A program made the position numbers and the translations under genes. A DNA stretch of 64,000 nucleotides from Pegea sp. RAD2-039 (taxonomy: Eukaryota > Chordata > Thaliacea > Salpida > Salpidae), in assembly GCA_034620365.1 (NCBI GenBank), contig JAQGEQ010000305.1, positions 1 through 64,000 on the forward strand, in the 5' to 3' direction. Shown here one piece after another: positions 50,501 through 62,715 of this stretch. The notes under the pieces were generated by a model that was not told the origin of the DNA, did no database searches, and worked only from the letters and a program-made list of their open reading frames with translations. Position 1 is the first letter of the stretch. Every line of letters begins with the position of its first letter.

Positions 50501-51176
50501 TCAAGAAACACGTCTGGTAATCTTATAGTCTTCATCTTATTATTTCTTGATAAGTATTTTGTAAGTACAAATAAGTAACGTAATCTTAGCGGAATAAAAC
50601 TGTTTACAAAAATATTTTGTAATTAATAAATTATCCATACACATTTGTAATGTTTGCTCAACTATGTTTTCTGTTTCTTATCAATTGACAAACCAATAAA
50701 AAGTTTAAAAATTACATTTAGTTTTAAGCAAGAGATTGAGAAATTTGAAAATGATTTGCAAAAGGATTTCGAATTGTTTTTATCTTCAATCGTTAAAACA
50801 TACTTCCGGGTGGAAAAATGGTCGTAAAAAGAAAAACTTCTTAAGTTATTAATCAAGTCTTACTCTAGATAGGACTCCTTTAAATATCTGATCATTTTGT
50901 GCAAAAATCCATCAAATATATAAACAATTTTGTTTTTATTAAAATCAATGTTAAGCTTTTCTACCTACAAATAAACTGAACAATCACAAATTTGATTGAG
51001 GCAAAAGTATTATAAGTTGATGTAGATTAACCAAATCTGAAATCTAAATGACAGCTTTGAGAGGGCTAAATAGTAAATGTAGTTAGCATAATTTTGTTTA
51101 AATTAATTAGAATATTATTTGTTAAATGATACAATAAAAAATTCAACATTTGTAAAAAAATGACAGATTTTGTGCA
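47526..51176. repeat. segmental duplication block R, copy 2
   Basis: Second copy of 36069-39719. Differences include single-base changes such as that turning atcagtct to accagtct near 48739. Here the right end continues into intact gene C 5' sequence instead of the 4-base filler seen in copy 1, so this copy shows the ancestral arrangement. Its left end joins block G copy 1 at 47525. Confidence 0.9.
48612..49342 (+). mobile_element. non-LTR retrotransposon relic in block R, copy 2
   Basis: Same dead reverse transcriptase as at 37155-37885, carried by the segmental duplication and not by a separate insertion. The YADD-type motif is at about 49164. Confidence 0.75.
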
Positions 51177-52990
51177 GCAGTTCAGAGGCTTATTTGACTT
51201 GCTCAAACGTACTTTAGGTGAAATGAATTCATTTTTACACAACATGGAAAAGTTTAAAAAAATTTTACTGTAACTGCAACCACAGTTTCTGATCTTTATC
51301 ACTAGAAGTTTTAGATGTGCAATCAGATGTTAGGTTGAAATAACTGTTGAAATATAAAAATAGTTGTTAAAATTTAAAAACCAAAATAAAGTATATTTTA
51401 GTTTATTGCAAAATATCATCCTTAAATTTTTAAGCAACTATTTTTTAGCTGATGTATTTGTTAAAACATTTGAATCAAAAAAAGTGGTAAGTTACATTAA
51501 CGATGTAAGTTTGGTTTGCGAATAAAAATCAGTTTCAAAATGGAAATCATTGTGTACTTTTTTTACGATATAAAGGAGCGTCGAAACTGTGAAAATCATG
51601 TTACGACCTTGCCTAGAGTAAATGGTTTAAAGTAATGTCTAAAAAACATTACTTTGAAACCATAGATCTTTAAGTACAAAATTCCACTGTAAAGACTAAA
51701 GCTTATTTCTCAAAGGTTTTTGATGATTTTTTGTTTAGCATGAATGGTTGAGCAGTTTCAAGTTCAAAAAATTCAAAAAAAGAGATAATAAAATATGAGT
51801 TTATTTAAAGGAAGTACTTATTTTTTCAATATTGAGTTTATCGTTAGTACAGAAGTTATCATGAACACGTTCTACTACCATAAAACATTACTGCTAATAT
51901 TATTATTATTATTACTGTCATAATACTGATATTTATTTAATTAATTATTTGTATCACCAATATTACTACTAAATACCGATAATTATTCTATTCCTGTAAA
52001 TAGCATCATTCGGTTGTTAAGTGGGACAAGCAATTATTAAATTATTAGATGGCATCACTGTTTCAAATTGAATTTCGACTGCTTTTTTATTGAATGAATG
52101 CTGGCGCCTTTGCGAAACCAAAACTATGCTCAATAAATTTTCTATAGAAAGTAATAAGTATGTATATATTGCATGAATAGGTGAAATTGTTTTACGTCAA
52201 CTCAAAACTGTGTAATTCGTTAAATATTCATTTAATGGATATTTATATGAAAGTTACAGAAAGTTTAACAAAGCAAGTACTTTCGTAATTGTTGTAATGT
52301 TTTCTTTAATACCGTAATTCAATTTTCTAAATTTCAATTTCTATTAGGAAATTAGATTTAAGGCTCAAATATTTCCTCTTCAATCTTTTAAGATCATTAA
52401 CAGATAATCTTTCTAGATTTCTCCAAGTAGAATATAAGTGATTAAAAAATTGAGTAGAAAATCTAAACGACTATTTGTAGTTTATCAGCTGGTAACTTTT
52501 ATTATTTAAAGTAAAATCTTATTTAACCTTTTACAGCATTATCTTTACAGTATTTAACCCGAAGAAAAGTAGAATAAAGCTTATATTGCCTTTTTACTGG
52601 TTGAAATAGATCTAACAATAACTTAGTTAAAGTTTAAACTAAGTTAACATTTATGTACTTTGCCGGTCAAAAAGCAAAACTTTCTGCAAATAACATCAAA
52701 ACATCTTTATGTTAGCTGACCTTTCATGGAAGAAGAAAAACGAAAATTAAGATTCTAGCTTGAAAACTCTTTTAATGACTCTGTTTACTAACATGTAGAC
52801 AAATTTATAAGTTGTTTCTTTAAGATTTTTCTTTTCAAAACTTTTATTAAGTCAAAAGGATTTTGTATGTTTTCGTTACTTGATGGCTTGTGTAATTATT
52901 TATAACAATTTCTAATTTTTGATTTGCAGAAATTTCAAAAAGCTTTTAACTTGAATAAAATAATATTTTGTTTGATAACTATCAGCTGCA
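51177..52990 (+). promoter_or_regulatory. 5' flank of gene C
   Basis: Present before gene C and deleted in front of gene B. The part 51950-52990 is a close inverted match of 8821-9960 (gene A flank), including the conserved GTTGTTAAGTGGGACAAGC block near 52014. The part 51200-51900 is much less similar to gene A, with unrelated stretches. The segment 51178-51350 recurs at 62539-62711. Confidence 0.5.
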
Positions 52991-55900
52991 ATGGACGTTG
53001 GAGGAAAATTTGTCGGAGTTTTTTGTTTATTACTCTTAGTACAAGTCAGTTCAAATTACGACTAGTTTTAGTAACAAACAATTCAGTAAATATTTTTTTT
53101 CAAAACTGTTTTTTATAGATTGCTGAACTTACCAATCCCTTTAAGGTATCAGGACTTAGTAAGTGTTTTCATTTTAAAAGCAAGTCATGAAAACAAACTT
53201 TTATTATATTTTTAAAACAGATTCTGGACCAAAATTCATGGGTTCATATCACATCAACGTGGTTGATTCTAACATGAATTTAATTTCTGATAATGTTGTT
53301 GGTGCTCTAGTAAAGAGCGTTAATCATCAATACAACTTTGGATATTCAGATACAGCATTACCAGTTTATGATCGTGTCTTGACTCAGCATCCTCAATTAG
53401 CTTCCAGTCCCCAAAAAGTTTACCTAAAGCTCTTCAGAAATGTGAGAGGTGTACAGCCATATTATATGGAGCTCGAAACAAATGTTTTATCAAATTATAC
53501 TTGTATGCTAACGGGACATTTGCTGAATTCAGAAGCACATTTACCAAGTGAAAAAGTTCCCATTAGTAAGACACTTGTAAATTACAACGTTTGCCAAAAA
53601 GTTAGTACAACTATTTGACAATATAAGCATCAGTTCTTTTAATTTATTTAACTTTTAGTTTGGTTTTTTCATCATTAATGGAGAATATCGATACTTTTTG
53701 GTGCGAAGGAATCCGGCCGAAGTTGTAATGTACAAATACAAAAAATACCTAAAAAATATTCACCACTCTCGTAAGTAATCAACATTAAAAGTTATATTTA
53801 AAGAAACTATTTTCAATTTTGTTATCTTATTAAAGTATCTTTAAAATATTTATAATTTGAAAGTTTGAAAGATTTGTATCTAAAATGTAACTTGTTTCTC
53901 CTTTCGTTACTTTGTTGAAATATTAACAAGTGTATATCTCTTGTTAATTGATGAAAATATTCATAAGATGTTTTGTTTAAATACTATTAGAGTAGTTAAC
54001 AAGTAAATAGACAAGAAAATACTTTCGGCTTAATTGGTTGTTTCTAGCTTTTTTTCAAATATTAATTTTTAATAGTTTCTTTACTACCAACATTTGATGA
54101 TAACTTTCCAACTGATTCAACTGATTGGACGCCAGGTAGTGATACTTTGACGCTAACTCCAGAGGTTTGGGTTGACCCAGAACTTTGTAAGTAGCCATTG
54201 TTTGATTCTATTTTATTGAAAAATGATTCATTAAAAACAACTTCTTCAGGGTTAACCTTCTCAAATGAAAGAAAAAACAACCTTCTTGGTAAGTTTTCTT
54301 TTTAATTAAAATGCTTACAATCAAAAGTATTCATTAAAAGTATTCAGTGAATTATTTAAGATAATCAAAATAAATAAATTTAATAGCTAACTTATCCTAC
54401 CATCACATATTTGCTTTACTTATTATATTTAACTAAGTTATATGCAAGAAATAATTTTGACTTTTTATTGTAGGCTTGGATTATGTAATGAACAAAGAAG
54501 CAGGCCGGCATAAATTTCTATTCGAAAAGACAATTAATTAGTTAAGAAGTTGTTTGTAAAATGGTTTTTGTGGTTTCTTTTAAAAATTACTTCTAATAAA
54601 ATCTTTATGAAACTTTATTTTAACTAGCTCAAGTAAGTAAAAGAATTAATCTAACTGACCAAAACTGTGTCAGTTTATTTTTTGCTTGAATATAAACGTA
54701 TTTTAAACATTATTTTTCAAGATGAATAAACTTGATAAACAATTTAAATATTTTTAGTTACTAAAATGTTTGAGGATAGTGTCGCTCCGAATAAGTTCAA
54801 TGCTACTATTCAACGTATTCAACGAGTATTTAATTATCCACAAAAGTACTCATACACAGTTAAGATTGGAGTTGTTGTGTCTGCAGAAGTTATAAGAAAA
54901 CATTCAACCATAGGTATTGATAGCTGGATCAACTACTTGGTTTACGAGGTATATTAATTTTCTAATGATTTGATTTTACTAAGTAGTAATTATAAGTTAG
55001 TATAAAAGTAATAATTTTTTACAAAATTCTTATTGATAAAATATTTTCAAGACAAATAGACTGTTTCAACACATTCAACTTAAACGAAAGGGGTTAGACA
55101 TAAAGATTAGTTTGGAAAAGATTATGAAGCTAGATCTTGCTCAGGTATTAAAAATTCTTTAATTTTTACTTTAATCCAAACACTATCACTTGCTGATTTT
55201 GTGCAAACACGGTTGCAAGTTACAAACGATTTCACTTTTCGAACAGAGTAAAAACGTTCATCGAGTTGCAGTTAATTCTGGTTTAGAGGCTGTGATGTCA
55301 CATCTTCAATTAGAAGCACAAGCTGAAATAGATGAGTTAGATATCGTAATTCTACTCGCAAACGAAAACTACGTAATGAAAAGTAAATATCTAATTTGAT
55401 TGGTTCAATTACCATTACTTTTGTATGCATTTTTTAGAAATGAATTTTAAAAGATTTGTTTGCGAAGAAGAAACTCCAATTTATAGCATACAAGATTCAG
55501 GCTCATCTACAATACTCAGACTGACACAAAGCATTGCATTTGCGTATGTTTAACTTTGGTTTATAGATTATAATTATAGATAATGGATTTTATTTTTATT
55601 TTTTCTGTAGGCTTCACGTTGTCCCAGTTGAATTTACAACTTGTAAATTTCGGCAACACGACTTTGTCACCTCTATTTTGAAACTACCACGACTTAACTC
55701 TTTGCAATGGTCAAAATGTTCTATTGCTTCTCTTGAAAAAAGCTCGTAAGTTAATTGCTTTTAAATCAATGTGTCAAATAGAATATTGTTTTATTAATAA
55801 CTTATATACTTGATAAAAAAACATATTTTTGATACAATTTTCAGACGTCTTACATGCTTAGTTAATAAGCAAGTCAAGCCTCTGGGCCAATTTGAAGCTT

Positions 55901-56379
55901 ATCCAGGAAAATTCTTTTCACATAATGCACAATGTTTTAGACTGTGGGGTAATGGTGCAGTTATTGCTCCTCAGGTAAATATCTAGGTTCTTAACTGAGA
56001 AAATAACAGATTTTCTTAAATTCGATAAAAGCTAATGAATTGTTTTGTTCTTACACTGATATAAGAAACTTATACAGAAATATAAATTTCGTTAAGGCTC
56101 AGTTGTAAAACTATCTAAAAATAGATTTCTTTTAGATGCTTACAAACATCTGTGGTAAACTTTGGTGTATGAAGCCGATTACTTTTATTTCGCAAGAAGC
56201 TGTGTTCTCTGAAGGTAGTGTTGTTCTAAGTGGAACTAAATGCGGACCAAATAGTGTAAGTACACACTTTTAACTTTCTATGATGTATTCTACAGTTTCT
56301 GAAACAACTTTCACAACTTCTTGCTTTACAGTTTTGTATAAGAGGTTGTTGTTGGATTACTTTGGGATTTGCTGGTTGA
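52991..56379 (+). CDS. ADAMTS-like secreted pseudoprotease, gene C (3'-truncated)
   Basis: Thirteen exons match gene A coding exons 1-13 (52991-53044, 53119-53158, 53221-53600, 53659-53770, 54076-54186, 54250-54288, 54758-54948, 55052-55144, 55220-55382, 55438-55543, 55611-55745, 55845-55974, 56136-56255). A chimeric last exon runs 56332-56379. All phases fit, giving 573 aa. Signal peptide, prodomain, metalloprotease-like and disintegrin-like parts are kept. The thrombospondin repeat, Cys-rich region and spacer are gone, replaced after FCIRG by 10 residues read from foreign DNA and a stop. The zinc site is dead as in gene A. Protein differences from gene A are few (for example LFRNV for LFKNV). 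It could still be secreted as a short form. If unexpressed, it is a pseudogene. Confidence 0.75.
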
Positions 56380-57011
56380 ATTTTTTGATCAGCTGTAGCT
56401 TGTATTGGTAACAAAGATTGAGAAGTCTGTGACGTGGTAGGAATGAGGCGTACTGTGCAAGGTGCCCTTGTGTTGGTGTTTTGATTGATGGTTTGAATTG
56501 TAAAAGTTTGGTTGTTGTTGCCAACTAGCTTGTTAGTTGCTTGAGTGGTTTGAAATTGAAAATTTGCTGAAGATTTTGGTTGTTTCTTGATTGAAGTTGT
56601 AAAATTTATCGTTTTTACTAAATTATTGTTGGGTGGTAACACAGAAAGCTTGACTGGTTGCTTGTTGGGTGAAATGGGAATTTTAAAACCACTTTTAATA
56701 GGAGACAACGTAACTGAGTTTTTCGATAAAGGAATTGTCTTTATATTGCGATTTGAATTTCGAACAATTACTTTAGTAAGAAATGGTGGCTTCTTGTTTG
56801 TTACTAATGGTACTCTGGTTGGTTGAGTGGTAACTAATGGAGATTGTTGCATCACTACTTGTACCGGTGGAGTTGCCATGACAACTTTCTCTTCTGAAAT
56901 ATTGATTAATGATGATGGTGTAGAAGCATGTGTTGACTCATTTTCAGCTTTGATTATTTTAATCATCTCATTATTGCATTCTAAATCCATTTGCTCATTT
57001 GATTCAGTCAT
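56226..57011 (-). CDS. truncated LIN54-like N-terminal region, chimeric tail (copy 2)
   Basis: Identical open frame to 41660-42445, overlapping the 3' end of gene C in antisense. The breakpoint with ADAMTS-like sequence is near 56347, where both parent sequences share CCTCTT. The continuous open frame in both copies may only reflect how recent the duplication is. Confidence 0.45.
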   Translation of the reverse strand: MTESNEQMDLECNNEMIKIIKAENESTHASTPSSLINISEEKVVMATPPVQVVMQQSPLVTTQPTRVPLVTNKKPPFLTKVIVRNSNRNIKTIPLSKNSVTLSPIKSGFKIPISPNKQPVKLSVLPPNNNLVKTINFTTSIKKQPKSSANFQFQTTQATNKLVGNNNQTFTIQTINQNTNTRAPCTVRLIPTTSQTSQSLLPIQATADQKIQPANPKVIQQQPLIQNCKARSCESCFRNCRIHHRKLKVCTYTIWSAFSST

Positions 57012-60000
57012 TTTACAATAAAGTACTTAATTATTGCTATTGTCTAAAAAATAAAACAAAATAAAAGCTGGTTATAAGTCTTATAATAATTTAAAGCTTT
57101 AAGACATAACAAGTCAAGATGAAAAATAGATAAAATTGTTGTCAACTTCAAACCTGGGTTATTACAACATTGATTCTCAATTTCTATAGAGCGAGAGAGA
57201 GTAAATATCAAAATAAAATTGAGGGAAATTCTCTGAAAAAAAAACTTATAAAAAAAAAAAAAACAAATAATTTGTATAATGATCAAATGAAACAGATAAG
57301 TGTTTTGTTGAATCAGATAAGTCATTAAAACTGTTTACAAGCACATGATCTATTTAGAAAACAGGTTTTGTTGACAAGGTTTGGATGGCTGAAGAGCTTT
57401 CACAGGTTTTGCAGTTGAAAGTTTACAAAACAAAAGTATAATCAAAACAAAATAGTGAATCAAAAAAAATAAAACAAAATACAAAATTTTTAGAAATCAA
57501 ATACTTAAAAAGTAACAATTTTTATATTAATAAAAATGAAAATATTTAAGCTGTCAATTAAAAAACATAAAATATTTTAAATATATAATACTACAGAGTA
57601 AATTCAAAATATATAAAACAAAATATAACCAACAATATTACTTATTTTTCTACAAAATCATAAAAAGATAAGATTATCAAAAATTAAAATATAAATAAGA
57701 ACATCATATAAACATACCAGTAAAAAGATATGAAATCACAAACAAACTTTTATGATATTTATCTATATCATAAAAACCTAATATAATCAGATAAATCTCA
57801 TTAAACTAATAAGTTAAAAAAACTTTAGAGTAACATAAACACAAAGGGTAATAATAACAAACTAAAATTTCTAATAAACAAATCATTTTAAAATAAATTA
57901 ATTACATTTAAATAAAGAGCCAAATAGATAATTAAACACTTTCAACTACACTTTTATAAATATATCATGCAACATTTTGTGATTATAATTATAAAATGTA
58001 AGATTAATTTTTATAAATCACAAAATCATAATTTTGAACTACTAAAAAACTAAAAAATATGAGAACCATAAAAAATAAATTTCTATACTCAAAACATTAT
58101 TAAAAATAAGAATAACTAATATATAATAAAAGTTTTAATATAAATTATTTAAAACTTAACATACAGGTAAAAACAAAAATAAAAACAAAATATAAGTTAT
58201 ACATTCAACATTAAAAAAAAAACTTTTATATAAGATTTTATATAAATACAATTTAATTTATATCAAATTCAATTATTATTTAATAAATTATTCAAAAAGT
58301 TATCTAATTAAGTGCATAAAAGGTTATTTAGTAAATAAATTTTCATTTGAATAATTATAATTAAAGAAAGAATTACAAATAATATAAATAAAAAAGTGAT
58401 CAATATAAAAAAAATTATAATTCAAATTCCTACAAATAGAAATAAATTGTTTATTTATCTATGAAAGGAAAATAATTCAAAATGTAAAATTATAAACTAA
58501 ATTATTTTTTTGTCAATAAACTGATATCATTGTTACTTTGAAGAATTTGCAAATAAAATTTATATAGATTAAAATATTTATATGAAAAATTGAAAAAAAA
58601 ATCTATTATATTCGTAAAAAATAAATTTTATTACTTTTAAAATGATTAAAAACATTTTGTCGGTCTAGGCCTAAAAGTAAAAATGCCTTAAAACCACAAA
58701 TGCTACTGTAAAACAAAGTAAAATATTCAAAAAAAAAGAAAACAAACTATTTTACAAAACATTGAAAAACTTTTAACCTAATTTATATAGAAAACTTCAA
58801 ACACAAAGATAATTCGAGTAAGTATATATAATGCAACAACAACAGAAGATAGAGCTTCTCACAATATCAGAACTTCCCGCCCTAGGCTTACTTGCATTTA
58901 CCGAGTATTTTTTGTCTATAATCGTAACGTAAATTTTCGCTGCAGCGATATGATATTTTTTAAAGAACTTCAAGCTGTAGAATGATAGTTACTTAATAAT
59001 ATCTAGAGAAAAAAAAATACTTTTGTTACCTCCAATAAGGTGCAAATAAAATTAATTCATAAAGATAAAATTGCCGAAAACAATATCTTATAAGGGCTTA
59101 AAATTTGTTAATAGATACTATACATATACTTAATTAATTAAAATGATTTAGTGTTTGTAATATAGAAAAAACAAACTGTATGTTGTATTATAAATAGTGA
59201 AAAGATTGGACAAAAGCATAAGTAACACATTATTAGGGTAAGCTTTGTCCTAGTTTAATCAAAATTCATGCAGACCATAATAATGACAGCTATAGTAAAA
59301 ACCTTGATTTAATCTAAAAAAAAACTTAAGGTTAATTACGGTTTAAAACCAAATAGATATATCATTTATCGTTTTGGAAAATTAGACATTAGAATAAAGC
59401 GGAAACTTATTTAAAAAATTAATTTTAAAATAACTTTGTTTAAATTTGGATGTTCTATTTAAATAAATCTTAGTTGGAAGTAACTGTTGTCAAGACTTAG
59501 AAAAGACAGCAGCAATCTTGCAACCAGATTTTTTGCGAAAATGTTTTAGTTGAAAATATCAGAATATCTATAAAAACTAATAATAAAATGCAAAATTTTG
59601 CAAGTAAATATTTTTTTAATTTTTAAAAGTAAAAAAACAAAAGATTTTGTTGCAAAATTTTAAATAATTCTTTGAATTACAACTTATAATCATTTGAATT
59701 ATCATAAATAATACTTGAAAAATTTACAAGTTGCAAGTTACTTTTGACTAAAACTAATTCAAGATTGCACAATTAACTCTAAAGTTAGGTACGTTCCTTC
59801 CGCTTAGGTACATTTGAGTAGCATTGTCATCGAGAGTGAAACATTTAGTATCTAATGTAACCAATTCAAAGCTTATATCACTTTATTTTAAAAGTGAAAA
59901 AATATCGAATTAACTTTACTTCTTTTCGTGTTTTTTATTATTGTTTCGGATCTTTTTTAGCTGGCTCTATTTTTATTTTATCCTAATTTAAATAAACTAT

Positions 60001-60840
60001 TTCTTTAGTTTTAAATTTGTTTTACTTTTCTTCCAAATTTTAGTTAAGTTTTATTTAAATATTTATTAGTTTGGTTTATTTAATTTCCTGCTTTAAAGTG
60101 GTACAACTTCTACACTTTAACCATAGAAAGTTCTTATGTTTATTGAACTGAACTTTTTTCAAATATTTTTTGGCATTTTTTCATTACCACGTAAAATTGT
60201 AATATTGTTCAGGAAGTAAACTTCCCGAAAACCTTTTACGCCATTTTAAGTGTAAACTTTTGTTTTTCTACTTTTTTTAACTTCTTAAAAATGTGTTACA
60301 TCTGATATCGATTGTAATCTTCTTTTATTTATTTAAACATAGACAACTCAATCGTCTGATAATCATCTTTTTTCATCCTGTAATCTACATCAATTTAGTG
60401 ATGTAATTTAGTGATTAAAAATCCTTAATTGACTTTCACAAATCCTTCAATTATAAATTATTTAAGTTTCAATTATTTACATTATTCTTTTTTTAAATTA
60501 AATATATACCATTATCAAAACTATTTTTTGTATTTAATAAAATACAAATTTCATTTTGAAATTTATCAAAGTACTGTTCATCATATATAAAAAGACTGAG
60601 TTAAAATATTTTAATTACTTCTTTATCTTTAAAGCTTATGAATTGGAAAATCTGTTTAAGTGAAATATATATTTTCTGATCACGTTAATAGCTAAGACAT
60701 TTTAATTATCTTTTGATAACATTTTTATAAACAAACTTCAGTTTTACTATCAGCAAATATAGAATCACAAATAATATAAAATGATTCTCAATTATTATAA
60801 AAAACCAATGAAAAGACATAAGAGCTTTAATAAAACGAAC
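57012..60840. other. intergenic in block G, copy 2
   Basis: Copy of 42446-46270, no coding exon seen. It includes the GC-richer islet at about 58831-58951 with an E2F-type TTCCCGCC at 58874. Confidence 0.4.
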
Positions 60841-61596
60841 TTGGTCAGTGGTGTCACAGTCGCCGTGGCGTTATAGCATGTATTTGGTGAGCCACATGCC
60901 CAGTGACTTATTGGGTCCTATAGTTGGAAGTTTCTGTTCACGCCCCCAAACTTTCTGAGTAGGTATAAACGCTTGAGTAAGTACTGCCGTCTTCTTTAGA
61001 GCATAGCCCATTAAGGCAGCATTTGCTTGGATTGTGGTCATCGCTATCACTGGAGATATTCTAGAATTTTCTGATCGATCTGAGCCCAAGTACACTCCTG
61101 TCACGTGAATCAAAAGATGCAATGCTGAAGATGCTATGGCGGAGTAAGGGGATTTAGATGACAAACAGGTAGGAGTAAAGAGTTGATTTCTTTTCCATTA
61201 GTTCTTCCCTCAAGTTATATTAGCTCAGACGACACACATTACATCTTAATAAGCCCATATCGCCTGGTACGTTAATCGTTCTCATATCACACAGTTAGTG
61301 CATGAAACCAGCTGCCATCAAACATTGCCATGTCAGAATCACTCGCATTGTTCAAAAAGAAGTTGAACCTTTTCAATATTGTCACAATTGTCATTTCTAA
61401 ACTGTGATTATATCTTTTTTTTATTATTACTATAATTCTGTGTAATTTTCCACTAATAAGTTTAGGGGACTTCCGAAATGCCACGTGTTACATCTTTTGC
61501 TTTCTATAATTTTGACTTGATAGATATTATTTTATGAGAATGTGTGTTAGCGAAAGGTGCTCTCTTCAGCTACCCTCTTTCGCATGGATTGTAATA
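60841..61596 (-). repeat. unclassified repeat in block G, copy 2
   Basis: Copy of 46275-47030 carried by the segmental duplication, with the same 97-codon frame on the minus strand (60871-61164). Confidence 0.45.
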
Positions 61597-62090
61597 AATA
61601 AATTATTTTTATTATCCATCAAATAATTTCTTCAAAATTTTAATAACAAATGTTAAATCATGTTTTGTTGTAAGATTTTTAAAATCTAAACGTTTTTGAA
61701 AAAAGAAACTTTACCAGCTGTACATTTTGAAAAAAGATTGGTAGCTGAACCATTATTTCATTTCAAATTTTTCAACTGAACAAAAAAAAAAATAGTTTTT
61801 CAAAGATTTTCAAAAATACTTGTAGTTTTTAGCAGAGAAATTTTTTTCTAACTTAAAAATTTCAAACTCTCATTTAACATTTATATTAGTTGTTTCTTCA
61901 AATAGTTTCACGAAAATGAGTTCCACGAATCTTGAATAAAAGCCTCTATTCATCAGCCTCTCACAGAATATATATGTACATACAATTTATCGCCAAATCA
62001 ATTTCCGTTACGGTTTTTCACATTTTCTTCTTAATGGTTTCTCAACTTTCTAAAAGTGTATAGCAATTGCTAAAAAGTAAAACATTTGTT

Positions 62091-62538
62091 TGTATCTAAT
62101 AAAAACTTTCCTGAGTTTTATGTCTAAAAATGGATTTTTCAGCTTTAATATTGCCCAATTTTTTGCAAAAAACAAAAAAAACATTTTTATACATTTTTTA
62201 AAAATTTAATTATTAATTAATTATTAATTAAAATTAAAAAAAAAAAAAACATTTTTATACAAGAAGAATTATCCAAATAAATGTATAAGATACTTTTTAA
62301 AACAAATGAATTACCCATAGATTTATGAAAAGGTTTGAAAGTTATTACAAAGAGTAATTGAATTTGATAAATGGAAAAAATTAGAATTTTGTGAAATTTT
62401 AAACTAGAACTCAAAACCGTTTGACATTAGCACCGAAAAAGTAAGATTTTTTAAAACTTGTTTTCATATATTCGATTTTAGATGCAAAAGTTTAATTAAG
62501 AGAATCTATCAAACTTAAATGTTCTCAAAACAAGTTTA
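62091..62538. other. single-copy linker between duplication units
   Basis: AT-rich sequence present after block G copy 2 but absent after copy 1, where block R follows directly. It contains a short TTAATTAA-rich palindromic stretch near 62205-62235. No gene. Confidence 0.5.
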
Positions 62539-62711
62539 CAGTTCAGAGGCTTATTTGACTTGCTCAAACGTACTTTAGGTGAAATGAATTCATTTTTACA
62601 CAACATGGAAAAGTTTAAAAAAATTTTACTGTAACTGCAACCACAGTTTCTGATCTTTATCACTAGAAGTTTTAGATGTGCAATCAGATGTTAGGTTGAA
62701 ATAACTGTTGA
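62539..62711 (+). repeat. duplicated piece of gene C 5' flank
   Basis: Matches 51178-51350 base for base as far as I compared. At 62711 it switches abruptly to sequence matching the gene D flank (35726 onward). It is an inverted relative of 62890-62975, so the junction is a short foldback. Confidence 0.85.
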
Positions 62712-62715
62712 TTAT

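Larger units (their letters stand above)
54290..62090. repeat. segmental duplication block G, copy 2
   Basis: Second copy of 39724-47524. The few differences seen include V to I in the 7th coding exon (gene B against gene C), and single bases near 60543, 60715 and 61887. Beyond 62090 the sequence leaves the duplication. Confidence 0.95.
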